Assembly (NCBI RefSeq): GCF_008831285.2
Contig: NC_045146.1
Span: 21,095,289 to 21,159,288 of the forward strand
DNA: 64,000 nt
Source: Nymphaea colorata
Taxonomy: Eukaryota; Streptophyta; Magnoliopsida; Nymphaeales; Nymphaeaceae
Direction: 5' to 3'
Shown here: positions 21,501 through 33,100 of the stretch, one piece after another
How the letters are laid out: each line of letters starts with the position of its first letter
Position numbering within the stretch: the first letter of the stretch is position 1
The notes under the pieces: generated by a model
Databases searched by the model: none
Told to the model about the DNA's origin: nothing
The model's input: only the letters and a program-made list of their open reading frames with translations
Translations under genes and position numbers: made by a program

Positions 21501-22430
21501 GAATTTAAAGAAGTATTTATCTTATCCCAGTTTTTGTCTTCTCGAGTCTTTAGATCTCCGTGTATATGGTAGACATGTCTGTGTATAATTATGATGCAAA
21601 ATTATGGGTTTTATTTTGCCCCGTCTCGAGTAGTTTGATATCTGCATGGGGCTATAAACTGTTCACCGGATCTTCGACGCTTGCGATATCCGCGGGTCTA
21701 TTTTAGATACCTTTGAAGGATGACAATGGCAGAGAGACCCAAGTTTAGTTTTAATTGACTGAATCAAAGTCTGCCTTACGACAATAAAATCAGATCGGGC
21801 CTGACTCGGTCGTATTCCTGCTTTTCTTCTTAGAAGAAACGCGAGACCACTTCTAACGCATTATAAGCTGTAGATGGCCTTTAGCTTCTTTTCTTGTAGA
21901 TTTAATATAAATGTGTCCATAAACTCGAGATTCAAATCGGATGCACTCATACCAAAAGTTAAGCGCGCAATATTTTTTCTTTTTTTCTTTTTTTTTACTT
22001 TCAAAAGTTGAGGCGATTTTGTCATAAATTTGCCTATACGCTAAGCCTTATTATCTTTTTTAAAGGCAAACTTTAGCGCTTATAAGCGTACGTCCATCGT
22101 AGAAGTGGTTGATGGATGTCGCAAATCACTTTTCAGAGTGTGTGTGCACTGTGCAGTACATATTATCCTGCCCACCGCTCACCCATATATATATTTATGA
22201 TCCCAAGAGCAATGGATTATCGTTAATTATCATTCTTGGCTTGGAATGACTGCAAACTGAAAACCAAGATGGACTCATTCCAAAACATGGAGCGGCTTAG
22301 AAAACCATGCTTTTCCCCGATGAATTAATTATTTAATTGTGAAGACCAAGTATGACGAATATTGTCTTCAACCCCCCAAGCAACATTCTGACGAAGAGAG
22401 AGGGAGGTTCGCATTGTGGGTTTGGTTTTA
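18510..22430. other. Spacer, no gene seen
   Basis: The upstream motif AAGTTAGGCAGGCGCACATAG appears at about 19221, some 830 bases from copy 6, so the A-family flank has been stretched by inserted DNA. The rest is AT-rich with degenerate repeats. The 134-residue plus-strand frame at 19740-20144 has no recognisable motif and unconvincing composition. Nothing else can be supported. Confidence 0.4.
20500..20720. repeat. Possible CACTA-type subterminal repeat fragment
   Basis: ATTTTTATCGACGTCCATAA, AAAGCCGACATCGGTAAAA and ACCTTTATGGACGC alternate in direct and inverted orientation, which resembles the short subterminal repeats of plant CACTA transposons. No CACTA end and no transposase were found, so the assignment is weak. 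Confidence 0.25.
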
Positions 22431-22439
22431 TCTGTTAGT

Positions 22440-23720
22440 CTCTTGAAATCTCAAGGGCCCCTTAACGTAAAGGAATTTCATCCCATTGCACCTTGTCATT
22501 GCATTTATTTATAAGGCCATCACCAAAACCATGGCAGAAAAGATTAAGGGAATCCTAACAAACAAAGTTGATTGGTCGAGATCAGGGGACTTTCTTGCCC
22601 GGGAGATGGATTCAAGATCAATTCCTCGTTGAGACATATGAAACTAACATTAGATGAATTTGAGATGATGCCGGGGCTAGCTGTTTATCCTTTGAAGCGG
22701 GTCGTTTTTCCTTTTAAATTCAAAGTGGGAGAATTGTTTTGAAATTGTAAAAATTTACTGCGATGGAACCTGGATTCTTCGATCGCAATATTTGGGTTTG
22801 CCAATTTTCAGAGGTAAAATGTTACCTGTTTACTGCAGCAATTTGGTAGATAAGCTGGATGCTACACTAGCACAAGGAAAAGTAAAATGTTTTCACTTGT
22901 AGGGGAATTATATTTGATTAAACTTGTAATCCCACCAGTTGATCAGATATTGGGTGATGATGGCCTTTACAATCCCTTCGGCTACCCTCAAGAAAATCAA
23001 TAGAATATGCAATATTTTTTTATGGGAAGACGATGAAAATCATAGACATTATATCATGTTGTGGCATGGTCAAAGTTGTGCTTGCCAGTTAATGAGGGGT
23101 GTAGGTCTGAAGGACCTTTTCTGGCTCGACAAAGCCTGCACAGTTTTAGAGTCACACTCTCGTCATGTACTTGGGCAGCTTTGTGCAGAAGCAAATCTCA
23201 CTTCTCCTGTAGGTGGAAGTGGATTTAGTGGGCATGGCAGGAGATCAGTCATGAAGTCAGGTGGCATACGGGTGATGGTAAATTGATTAAATTCTTTGTT
23301 GAAAACTGGGGCTGGGGTTCATTAATTTGGAGGGCCACCGTAAATTTATTGGTAAACCAACAATCAAAGGTTGCTATCAAATGCCCGGGGAGTCAAATCA
23401 GTGTGGACCAAGCACGTTGTCAACAGACTGATTTTGGATCAGTCGGTGGAGTGGCCGACTGATAACTTCTTAAATGCAGAGTGGCTGAATCTCTGAAGAT
23501 ATTTCTGGAACCCAATTCAATATTAAGATGTTGGCTCCCTCTGCTTTACCGGAGTAAACCCTGAAATAGTGATGGAAGAGGAAATTTTAGGTTGTCAACT
23601 TCTTTGCTTTCCTTTGATGATTTCGTCTCTTTGGAGACATAGGAATGTTGATTTCCATGGGAAGAAACGTTGTGCTGTGACTGGTTTACAGATGGTTTTT
23701 TTGGGGAGCAAATCCGGAAT
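22440..23720 (+). mobile_element. Degenerate LINE (L1-type) reverse transcriptase
   Basis: From 22450 the plus strand reads CIYKAITKTMAEKIKGILTN-like sequence, matching the start of the L1 reverse transcriptase domain (Y-K-I-I-T-K-x-x-A-x-R-L-K), followed by a shifted GFLPGRE-type block. Near 22790-22930 come LPIFRGKM and an L-I-K-x-V-I-P block. The frame at 22939-23286 holds TLKKINRICNIFLWEDDENH and MRGVGLKDLFWLDKA, the conserved C-terminal module after the RT core. Near 23610 a final SLWRHRNVDFHGKK block matches the ORF2 end. Frames change several times and parts of the RT core are missing. No clear poly(A) tail or target-site duplication was found. Confidence 0.7.
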
Positions 23721-24840
23721 TATGTTGTGACTGCGTCCTAGATCTAGCTCTAAGTTCAGAGTTGAGATTTCTTCGTGGCTCAATCTTGGGTTCAGGGCGG
23801 ACCTGTGACCTTCGTTCCAACCATGCGTGGGAGATTTTGATACAATATAATTGTGTCTGACGAAAGAATGTGCAGAAGGTGGCTGTATGGCGTGCAGGAA
23901 AGGCTTGCCTTTTACTTCGACATTTGTTGGTGTTCAACTGAACCATGCTCCTTGAGCAAGAGTTCCCCAACTCATTATATGACAATATTAATATTAGTAA
24001 AAGGATTTCAGGAGGAGGATGAGAAGGCAGGACTTATACAAAAGGCTATACGATTTTCCTCTTCTATGACCAATTAAAAGGTAAGTATATATCCGGGTAT
24101 GATTTTCCCTTTTTTTTAACAAGCATCGTGAACTACTAGACTGATGTTTCAATTGTCATTAACTCAACATATTTAGATCTGAGTTGTCTTTTGAATTTTG
24201 ACAATATACATAAAATAAAAGTATGTTCATAATTTAAATAAACTTTCTTACCAATTATATCACCTTTGTTAAAGGTATATGTTTGACAGTGTCTAGAAAA
24301 AATTATACATAATTAAGTATGTTTGCTTTCAAATTATAAGATTATCTAAAATTAAATATTCAAATATTTTCGATAAAGATCTAACCAAACAAAATTAAAA
24401 CTTATTAAATTAGGATAGTCTAAACATCCTAAAATAGGTCAAGATAATCTACTCAGCTAGAAGAAATGCTCAAAATAATTAACACATATATTACATGCCA
24501 TAATATAAGTAGATGTACACCCTAAGGAAGGGGGAATTTTTTGGAAGAATAACAGCGCACGCAAACCATATATATGTGAAAAGGAGGATATTTTGGTAAT
24601 TATTTAAAAATGTCTCTTTTAATTTTTTCTTATTTTTTGATTTTCTTTTTGTTTAAAAAAAATTGTTTTATTAATGAAGGTATTTTTATCACTAACCATA
24701 CCAAGTCACAAGAATTTCGTGCACTAATACAACACACATAACAAGCTTCGAAGCTAACAGGAACCATTAAAAAACAAAGAAAAGCTATTTAATATTACGA
24801 AATCATCTCAATTATACCAGAAGTAGGCTTATCACCCGAC
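23721..24840. other. AT-rich spacer, no gene seen
   Basis: No coding signal. At 24590-24740 lies a relative of the dispersed tail described near 13440-13640. Confidence 0.4.
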
Positions 24841-25087
24841 GATTTACCACGTCTTTTTTCATTTTTTTCGCTGCAAGCAAGCAGGGGAAGGCCCCATTAT
24901 TTATTGATTCACTTAGCTCGTTGAATTCACAATAGACGCACGAAAAAGCACCATATGCAACCGACAAATGTAATACACGAGAAACAGAAGAAGGAGACGC
25001 ACTTCTCCTTCTTTATTTAGCCATGACCATATCAAGGCCTTTATTCGCACTGTGCCCAGTAAGGCACCCGAAGGATTGACCAGGCGA

Positions 25088-25420
25088 TCAACATTTGATG
25101 TGGACGCTCTTGAAGGGGAACGGCCTGCAGTGATTCTTGTCCTCATGAGGCAACACAAACCCAACTCCATGGCAGTTGGGATGCTTGTACACTGTCATCT
25201 TTGAGTGCTCGTCATGCTTCTCGTTGTAATCATACTTGAACCCGCCACTGTACTTGAGGTTGTGGCAGCCGCAGCTGTTGTACAACTCGGAGCGATGGCG
25301 GCACCCTGCCTCCTCATACACCCTCAGGTAGCTCTTGTACTTTGCATCCGCAATGCTCGCAAATTCAACTACCATAAGCATTCCCACCAGGACTGCGATC
25401 AGACCCAAAGATCTCGCCAT
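25088..25420 (-). CDS. MiAMP1-like secreted antimicrobial protein, copy 7 (subfamily B, His-rich)
   Basis: Intronless, 110 residues. The signal peptide (1-26) is of the B type (MARSLGLIAVLVGML start, ends ADA). Cysteines at 40, 50, 52, 83, 98 and 110 keep the MiAMP1 spacing. Subfamily B marks are CRHRSELYNSCGCHNL, KHDEHSKMTVYKHPNCHG and LPHEDKNHCRPFPFKS. The mature chain has nine histidines (42, 53, 69, 72, 80, 84, 92, 97, 107), against two in most A copies. The CDS differs from copy 9 at only about six bases. The ATG context is GGCATGGCG. Its 5' flank is shared with copy 8, while its 3' flank (25020-25087) is its own. Confidence 0.93.
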   Translation of the reverse strand: MARSLGLIAVLVGMLMVVEFASIADAKYKSYLRVYEEAGCRHRSELYNSCGCHNLKYSGGFKYDYNEKHDEHSKMTVYKHPNCHGVGFVLPHEDKNHCRPFPFKSVHIKC

Positions 25421-25534
25421 GCCTGGTTGATGGTGGAAGATCGAAGAAACTAGCTAAATTGCTTGAGATAAAGGAGTATCTCTCTAGCTGGGTGTTGATG
25501 GCAATCGATGGTACCTACGACCTTCTTCTTCATC

Positions 25535-25542
25535 TATTTATA
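25535..25542 (-). promoter_or_regulatory. TATA box of copy 7
   Basis: TATAAATA on the minus strand within GCTGTATAAATAGATGAAGA, 115 bases before the ATG; the same context is found before copy 8. Confidence 0.75.
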
Positions 25543-26307
25543 CAGCGAGTTCATTACTTAGTCAAATGATACCAGATAGTGGTTGGAACGTCTAAAGCTT
25601 ATACAGCAACGGTGCTAGTGGCGTGAATCGTCATGCAATAAAACAACATTTCATTTATTATTATTTTTATTTTCGACGAGTAGGCCAGTTCACAACATGT
25701 TCAAACTTCAAAGATAGCTGGTTACGGCGTGCTCCCCTGCACAGTCTTAAAAAAATAAAAGGCCAAGTATACTCCTAACCCACTTATATTAAGTTTTGAC
25801 CCATTAAGGCACACAATAACTCGCCATTCTTGGATTTCAGCACTGCTCGTCAATAAGTTGTGACGTGTAGGAAGAATGTCCTTTCTTTGACTTTCAAAAT
25901 GTTTACTACCTGTTTTACCCTTGTAGAAAAAAAATTCTTCTTTATGGACATGGGTATTTTGGTCATTCCATAAAGTGTGCAATTTTTTGATGCACCTCAC
26001 GGTGGATATAACCAGCCAGCTTTAGTAAGAAGTTGGGAGATCGGTACCTCGTTCGCCTTCCTTCATTTTTCCTACAAGATTCTGTCAATCAGAGTCTTAG
26101 GTAACAAGAAAAGATAAAACACAAACCCGATCATAATGTGCCATGCGGAAACAACCACTAAACGAGCTAGAGAGATCGCCTTTTCTCAAGATTCACAAAT
26201 TCATGGCTCAGATCTTTTCCAATTAGACCGTCCAAAAGAAACTTATAATCACGCATAACTCGATGGAATCTTATAGACAGCAATCAGAAGAACTTGATAG
26301 AAAGATC

Positions 26308-26452
26308 ACCTTAGAAAGCAAGAATAAAGGGACGGTGAAAAAGAAGACTCGAGAATGCAAGGATCGAGGGAGAGCGATCACCCTAGAATGCAAGAATCGA
26401 AGGAAGGACGGTGAAAAAGAAGACTGAGAATGCAAGAATCGAGGGAGAGCGA
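26308..26452. repeat. 72-bp tandem doubling inside the copy 7 upstream block
   Basis: Two units starting at ACCTTAG (26308) and ACCCTAG (26380), each holding GGACGGTGAAAAAGAAGACT and a GAATGCAAGAATCGAGGGAG-like stretch. The matching place near copy 8 (about 30940-31015) has a single unit, so this doubling came after the block duplication. Confidence 0.6.
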
Positions 26453-27499
26453 AAGAGGAGAGCACCTGCTGAAGAAAAAAGAACTGAAAGCTACCTGTGG
26501 CCGCCATCCTCCCCATTTCTGGCGAAAAGCAAAAATCTGTTCAAAGATAGAACTAAAAAGACGAGAAGTTAGCTCGGTTTTCAGAATTTTGATTCGTGGG
26601 AAACAAAGACAGGGAATAGTTTAAAAATCTATCAAAAAATCACTCAAAGATCAAAAATTATGAAATTTGTGGGGTAATTTTCACAAAAGAAACTTGAGAC
26701 CAAGAACCAAACCCAAATTTAATTTTATCCTACAAACAAAAAGTCATAAACGACTTTTATAGTTTTGACAAGTTTGATTAAAAGGACCTGTTTTTGTAAA
26801 GAGTTAATACCAAAAGAAATTGTCGTTTGAATCTACAAAAATAAAGGATTTCAAAAAACTAAAAATCAGAAAATTTTTGAATTTTTTTTGGTACTAGAGA
26901 ATAGTGGTTCTCGAATACAACTTTTCCGTAAGAAACTAAGATCCTAAAAAACAGTAAAAATCATGAAAACATCAGAAAGCAATAATAATATGCAAGTTGG
27001 TAAGATCACAAATATTTATACTCTATTATGCTTGCAATCAAGGTCAAGTCCTCAAGTACACATGGTCATAGTTAGCCAACCTGTGACTCAGACTCGGATC
27101 TGCAGATGATCGAGTCACTAGGTCAGTGAGTTGGCTCGACAACTCGGTCGACTTTTAAAATAATCATATTGTACACCATTGCAGCTGAATTGAATCAAGA
27201 CCAAGTTAGGACCGAATCAGGTGCAAGTCAGGCCAACTTTGACTCGTGGCTGGATTTTTTAACGATATGAACTGACTCGGGTGATTTCCCAGCCAACCAA
27301 CAAGTTTGCCAACTATGCACATGACAAAAATGATTAGAAATACAAATGTAAAGTAGTGAAGAAATCAAACTATGTTCTTCCAAGACATATACCTGTCTCT
27401 TCATTGCCCATCAATGAGAAGATCAAGGCAGGAGGAGGTTCTCTCGCTAATCAATGAGAAGATCAAGGCAGCAACCAACTCAGCACAAATATAATTGAT

Positions 27500-27745
27500 T
27501 CCCTTTATCCAAGAGAGAATCATGGAAACAAACGTTGTAATCCTAATGACTCTCTATGTATAAATACTGCAGCTAGAGAAAGGAATAAAAGTATGAAAAA
27601 CAAAACAAGCTCTTTGTTCGTGGATGTAAGTCATCATTAGACCTGAACCACGTTAAAATTGTGTCTTCTTCCTCTTTATTTTCCTTTTTAGCACTTCTCC
27701 CAAGAATCTCCTCACGGTCTGCATGTCCTCAATGTCTAACAGTTG
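27500..27745 (+). mobile_element. Copia-type LTR remnant
   Basis: A TATA-like GTATAAATACTGC near 27558, then GTGGATGTAAGTCATCATTA, GAACCACGTTAAAATTGTGT and CTTCTTCCTCT follow the order seen in the 3' part of many plant Copia LTRs. It ends near GTCTAACAG with a poor primer-binding-site-like follow-on. Only this LTR fragment is recognised, so it is a broken, old copy. Confidence 0.4.
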
Positions 27746-28390
27746 TGAAATCAGATAAATATTTTCCTTTTGTCTCTGATTTCACAAATGTTTTACTTAG
27801 AGTTGTGAAATCAGATAAAATAGTAGATCTTTGTTTTAGCAAGTGAAAAAAAATTAAGTTGTCAAATCTTTATCATTCAAATCTTTATGTTAACGATTAA
27901 CAATGAAAGGGACTTTACTCTAATGGTTTTTCTTCACTAAAGCAAAAAGAATATAATATAAATATCAAACTGATTATCACGGTCTACTATTTTATCATCG
28001 TCCACAAAATATACAGTACTTGAAGTGATTGCGATCACATCACTATGCAAAACAAATGTACAATTAAGAATATTTTCTAGTTCATTAATGCTTATTTAAT
28101 TACTTTACAAATAAAACAGGGATCTTTAAATTCAAATATCAATTTTACAATTTATATTTATAGAACATAAATATTTAAGTTTTTTGTGCGCCGAAAGAAG
28201 AGATGTTCGTTTCATAAAAGTTTGTTATTTGTTAAAAAGATTCACCAGAACACAGCCTCCTTATTAAGCCCAACAGTAACTGGGACCAAAGCCAAGAACA
28301 CGGAAAGGGCTATAGGTTCATCTTTGTCGTTCTAAAAGAGGATTCATTCTTTTAGAATCTAATTAGCTTTACAAAAAAATAAAGCAAAGG
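27746..28390. other. AT-rich spacer, no gene seen
   Basis: It contains a short direct repeat, AGTTGTGAAATCAGATAAA, at about 27741 and 27801. No coding frame is supported. Confidence 0.35.
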
Positions 28391-28995
28391 AACGCTCTTC
28401 TCCACACCCGTGAGACCAGACATGACACATGCAACTGCTCTATATATATATGTGTGTGTGGAAGTTACACCTAATTGGCTATTTATAGATGTATAGCAGC
28501 AGGTTGCCTTGCTCCGTCTTCCGTCTGGTGCACACAGTTTGACCCGAGATTTCTTACAATGGATCGAATGATCATCTACCTTTCTGGGAAGAGGATTCCG
28601 ATTAAACTCAATGGTATTCTAGCCTCCAGTGTTCAATCACCCGATTCGAATTTAGGCTCAATCACATATCAAACTTCGATCGCTAGTTAAATTATCAATG
28701 AAAAAACATAGAAAATATGGTACAACCCACAATATATACAAGAAATCAGTTTTTATTAATACCATAACTGTAGGTAATAGATTTATTTCCATGAAACGTA
28801 GTAGACATGCAGATAGTATGCATCTGCGCAACACATACAAAGACACTTAAAGCTCGAAATGTAATTTGCGAGTTCCACGAGTCCCGTAGAGGGCTCAAGG
28901 GACTCATGAACTGCGCACACGCGACCAAGCAACAAACGAAGGAGACCCACTTGGTCTCTTTCTTTATTTAATTAGCCATATACATGACCAGGCGA
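28390..28995 (-). repeat. 3' flank of copy 8, duplicated after copy 9
   Basis: About 95% identical by eye to 34105-34834, from near GAACGATCATCTCC / GAACGCTCTTCTCC through TTTCTGGGAAGAGGATTCCG, TGGTACAACCCACAATATAT and CACTTAAAGCTCGAAATGTA to the stop codon. A (TA)n(GT)n run at 28441-28458 is much longer at the copy 9 counterpart. Copy 7 lacks this close match. Confidence 0.8.
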
Positions 28996-29328
28996 TCAAC
29001 ATTTGATGTAGACGCTCTTGAAGGGGAACGGCCTGCAGTGATCTTTGTCCTCATGAGGCAACACAAACCCATTTCCATGGCAGTTGGGATTCTTGTAGAC
29101 TATCATCGTTGAGTCTTCGTCATGCTTCTCGTTGAAATCATACTTGAATCCGCCATTGTACTTGAGGTTGTGGCAGCCGCAGCTGTTGTACTTCTCGGAG
29201 CGATGGCGGCACCCTGGCTCCTCATACACCCTCAGGTAGCTCTTGTACTTTGCATCCGCAATGCTCGCAAATTCAACTACCATAAGCATTGTCACCAGGG
29301 CTGCGATCAAACCAAAAGATCTCGCCAT
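28996..29328 (-). CDS. MiAMP1-like secreted antimicrobial protein, copy 8 (subfamily B)
   Basis: Intronless, 110 residues: signal peptide 1-26 (MARSFGLIAALVTML start), cysteines 40, 50, 52, 83, 98 and 110. It shares CRHRSE, NSCGCHNLKYNGGFKYD and LPHEDKDHCRPFPFKS with copies 7 and 9, but has KYN for LYN at 46-48, Phe for Tyr at 65, and Asp72 and Asn80 where 7 and 9 have His. That leaves six histidines. The CDS differs from copy 9 at about 20 of 333 bases even though the 3' flanks of 8 and 9 are close. A TATA box lies 119 bases upstream. Confidence 0.93.
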   Translation of the reverse strand: MARSFGLIAALVTMLMVVEFASIADAKYKSYLRVYEEPGCRHRSEKYNSCGCHNLKYNGGFKYDFNEKHDEDSTMIVYKNPNCHGNGFVLPHEDKDHCRPFPFKSVYIKC

Positions 29329-29446
29329 GCCTGGTTGATGGTGGAAGATCGAAGAAACCAGCTAGCTAGCTAGCTTGAGATGAAGGTGTAGCTCGCTAGC
29401 TGGGTGTTGATGGCAATCGATGGTATCTATGAGCTTCTTCTTCATC

Positions 29447-29454
29447 TATTTATA
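29447..29454 (-). promoter_or_regulatory. TATA box of copy 8
   Basis: TATAAATA on the minus strand within GCTGTATAAATAGATGAAGA, 119 bases before the ATG, in the same context as copy 7. Confidence 0.75.
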
Positions 29455-30165
29455 CAGCGAGAGGGTTGATCATGTTTCATCACTTAGTCAATCGATACCA
29501 GATAGTGGTTGGAATGTCTAAAGCATATGCGGCAACGATGCTAGCGGCGTGAATAGTCATGCAATAAAACAACACTTCATTTATGGCCAGTTCACAACAT
29601 GTTCAACGAGAGCTGGTTACGTGCGCACCCTGCACAGTCTTAAAGAAAAGGCCAACTGTAGCTTACTTATATTAGATTGTAGTCTTCTTTTAAGGGTATA
29701 AGGCTATGTCATGTGAATGTAACCTCGTTCCAATGAAAAGGCCAACTGTACTCTTAGAGCCTACTTTTGAGGGTACTTGGCATGCATAAGAGGCTATGCC
29801 ATGTGCATATAGCCACGTTCCATGTTCAAAACTTGTGGCAATTTATGCAAGTGCGCATAATAATTTGTCATTCTTGGCTTTCAGCACTGCTGGTCAATAA
29901 GTTGTGATGTGTCGGAAGGAATGTCCTTTCTTTACTTCCTGTTTTACCTTGGTAGAAAGAGATGTCCTTTTTTATGAACATGGGTATTTTGATCGGGAGT
30001 GTAATTTTTTTTGTCTACCACACGGTGCATATAACTAACTTTACTACCTGTAGGAGATTGGTACCTCATTAGCCATCTTCATCCGCTTTGTTCATCTTTC
30101 CTACATGATTCTCTCAATCAGCCTCCTAGGTAACAAGAAAAAATAAAACACAAGCTCGATCATAA

Positions 30166-30787
30166 AGGAGAGAGAGTTATGTACATTGCTTCATATATAT
30201 ATATATGTAACGAGTGTACGCTAAATGTAGACCCTATTTTCAATATGTAATTTACTTTCATGCTCAAATATCGTATATGCATATGCGTGAGATAACAAAT
30301 AGTTATAAAATAACAAATAAGTATGAGATAATGTTTATGAGATAACAAAAAATTTATGAGATAATGATATAACAAATGGACAGATGTATGAGATAACACC
30401 AAACATGAATATGAAATAATGTTTATGAAATAATAAAATATTTATGAGATAATAAGATAATGGATTAATATATTAGATAACACTAAACATAAATATGAGA
30501 TAATGTTTATGAAATAATAAAATATTTATGAGATGATAAGATCACACTATAAACAAGACAAAAAAACAAAAAAAGTTTTTTTAGCACTTAAAAGGGCATA
30601 TTGGTCATAATAATATGCATATATGGACCGACAAATTTTACCTTTATCGAATCTTCAAATCTTCTGTTTTTTGTTTTCTTTTATCTCTACCAAAAGTTTT
30701 TTTTTTTGTATTAATTATGAGTTTCATTTATCATATTTAAAATAATGCATAAATTACATACACAGAGAAGCAGCATATATAACCAAC
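30166..30787. mobile_element. Unclassified 622-bp insertion with 11-bp target-site duplication
   Basis: CTCGATCATAA stands on both sides (30155-30165 and 30788-30798), and the copy 7 block has a single CCGATCATAA at the matching site, so the empty site is visible in the same window. The insert is AT-rich, has a poly(T)-type run near 30696, and is partly built of 84-bp tandem units. No open frame is present. Weak subterminal inverted similarity (TTATGTACATTGCTTC at 30177-30192 against the reverse of 30767-30782, about 12 of 16) hints at a non-autonomous DNA element; an 11-bp duplication would also suit a retroposon. The class is undecided. Confidence 0.65.
30319..30542. repeat. 84-bp minisatellite inside the insertion
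   Basis: Units start at about 30319, 30407 and 30491. Each holds ATGAGATAATGTTTATGA or close variants, AAAATATTTATGAGATAAT and ATAACAC(C/T)AAACAT. The first is about 88 bp, the second exactly 84 bp, and the third is partial, about 52 bp. Confidence 0.65.
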
Positions 30788-32229
30788 CTCGATCATAAGG
30801 TGCCATGCACAAATAACAAACTAGAGAGAGAGAGAGTCATGGCTCAGATCTTTTCCAATTAGACCATCCAAAAGAAACATATATTAACATATAACTCGAT
30901 GAAAACTATAGACATTGATCGAAACAACCTGACAGAAAGATCACCATAAAATGCAAGAATGGGGAGGGGGATGATGAAAAGGAAGGCTCAGCAATGCAAG
31001 AATCGAGGGGAGAACACCTGCTGAAGAGAACTGAAAGCTTTCCTCCCCATTTCTGGCGGAATGCAAAAATCTGTTTAAAGATAGAACTAGAAAGACGAGA
31101 ACTGAGCTCGGTTTTCAGAATTTTGGTTCGTGATAAACAAAAACAGGGAATAGTTTAAAAATCTATAAAACAACCACTAAAAGATAAAAAATTTTGAAAT
31201 TTTCTGGGCTAATTTTCACAAAAGAAACTTTAGACCAAGAACCAATAAGAACCAAACCCAAATTCAATTTTATCCTTGGAACAAAAAGTCATAAACTACT
31301 TTTTATAGTTTTGACAAGTTTGATTAAAAGGACCTGTTTTTGGAAAGAGCTAATACCAAAAGAAAGTGTTGTTTGAATCTACAAAAAATAAAGGATTTCA
31401 AATAACTAAAAATCAGAAAATTTTGAATAATTTTGGTACTAGAGAATAGTAGTTCTCCAATACAACTTTTACTTATGAAATTAGGATCCTAAAAATCAAT
31501 AAAAATAGTGAAAACATCAGAAAAATATATTAATATGGAAGTTGATAAGAACACAAATATTTTTTACTCTATTATGCTGGCAAGGTGAAGCCCTCAAGCA
31601 CACATGGTCATAGTTGGCAAACCCATGACTCGGACTCGAATCGGCATATGACCAAGTCACTCGATCAACAAATAGACTCGACAATTCGATCGATTTCTAA
31701 AATAACCATATTGTGAATCATTGCAGCTGAATTGAGCGAGTCATGACCGAGTTAGGACTGAAAGAGGGGCATGTCATGCCAACTTTGACTGGTGTCTGAA
31801 TGTTTTAACGATTCAAAGCCAACCAGCGAGTTTGCCAACTACACACATGATAGAAATAACAAAAATGACAAGACAAATGTAAAGTACTTTAGTGAAGAAA
31901 TCAAACTATGTTCTTCTAAGACATACCTGTCTCTTCATTACTCACTCCTCACCAATGCAAATGCAAGAAACGATAGACAAAGGAGTTTTGAACAATATAC
32001 AAGTGACTCTTATGTACACTAACTACTAACTATCTTCTACTCTATTATGATGAAACCTGGCTCTTACTACAAAAAAAAGACCTTCCGGCGAAGTGTGCCT
32101 GGTGAACACAAATATATACCGGTGATTTTAGTAACTGCTGTAGTTTATTCCAGTGTCTCGTGGTATGGATTGTTGATGAAATTAAAAACCCAATTTTCCC
32201 CCCTTTTCCATTCTAATCTTACGATGCGC

Positions 32230-33100
32230 TGAAATCCTCTCGAGTCTTTTTCCCGCGCCCCTTGCTCTCGAAACACTATCGCCACCTGCCGCCGTCTCCT
32301 GTTTCAGGCGTCGGTCCAACACCAGCGAGAGAGAGAGAAGGGCTGCCCTTCTTTTGGTGGCCGATGATCCACGGGCAAGCCCATTCCCCCTCTCTCTCTC
32401 TCTCTCCCCCTTCCATTGTGCGGGTTCACCCTTCCATTGTCATTTTCAGGCTCAACGCTCCAACTCTGGAACTCCTGCAATCGATCGTCGTTTCTGGAGA
32501 CGTCGTCTTCATGGTCGCCACTCGATCTACCCTGAGAACGATGCTTAGGGACGAGATTTCGGTCGCCCTCGAAAACAGCCTCGTCAAAGCCTGCCAAGGA
32601 GAAGCTGTTCGTCCCTAGTTTCTTTATCTGCGCCTTTCCTCTTACTGACGATGCCGATTGCCGAGGTCATCGATTTTTCCTTCTCCTCCTTTTCGCAATC
32701 TTCCTCTCGATCTTTGCCTCTTCCCCTAAGAATGTTGCTAGTTCCTCTTTTTATTTCTTTTGTCTCTATTCTACGTATCTTCGCCGGGGTGCACTGTAAT
32801 CTCTTTCTTGTCTTGCAAGCCACTCTTCAGATATTGTTTCAGAACTGTACTAGTGCCTGCGCCAACAGATGTAAGATTTTAGTGGCTCTCCCCTCAAAAA
32901 TTCATCCCCAGTCTTTCTAGCCGGCCCCTTGAATATATGTGCATGTCTCGGCATCAATTTTGTGTTCATCAAAATACCACCGTCGGTAAGCAAATTGATG
33001 AAGAAAAGTAATATGCAAGGGCAGGGAACGAGGGCTGAATGAGCCTGATCCCCTTTTTTATGTATCAAAATGCCCCATAAACGACATTCACACCCAAAAA
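32230..33100. other. GC-richer island with CT-rich leader-like sequence; no gene assigned
   Basis: The base composition rises sharply here, with CT repeats at 32390-32412 and a plus-strand frame at 32262-32618 that matches no family I know. It could be a first exon or promoter of an unrecognised transcript, or a captured gene fragment. A plus-strand CTACTACAAAAAAAAGACC near 32066 vaguely resembles a CACTA end, but no partner end was found. Confidence 0.25.

Larger units (their letters stand above)
25421..27406 (-). repeat. 2-kb upstream block of copy 7, duplicated upstream of copy 8
   Basis: It aligns collinearly with 29329-31940. Anchors include GGTGTTGATGGCAATCGATGG, GTCAATAAGTTGTGA, GGCTCAGATCTTTTCCAATTAG, CTGCTGAAGA and GATTAAAAGGACCTGTTTTTG. 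The copy 8 version carries an extra 622-bp insertion and small indels. No protein-coding content is evident. It ends abruptly at TACCTGTCTCTTCATT, which marks one duplication boundary. Confidence 0.8.
29329..31940 (-). repeat. Upstream block of copy 8, duplicate of the copy 7 block
   Basis: Counterpart of 25421-27406, interrupted at 30166-30787 by a later insertion. It also has a local partial duplication near 29655-29850, where GAAAAGGCCAACTGTA and TAAGGCTATG(T/C)CATGTG each appear twice. No coding frame is supported. Confidence 0.8.
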
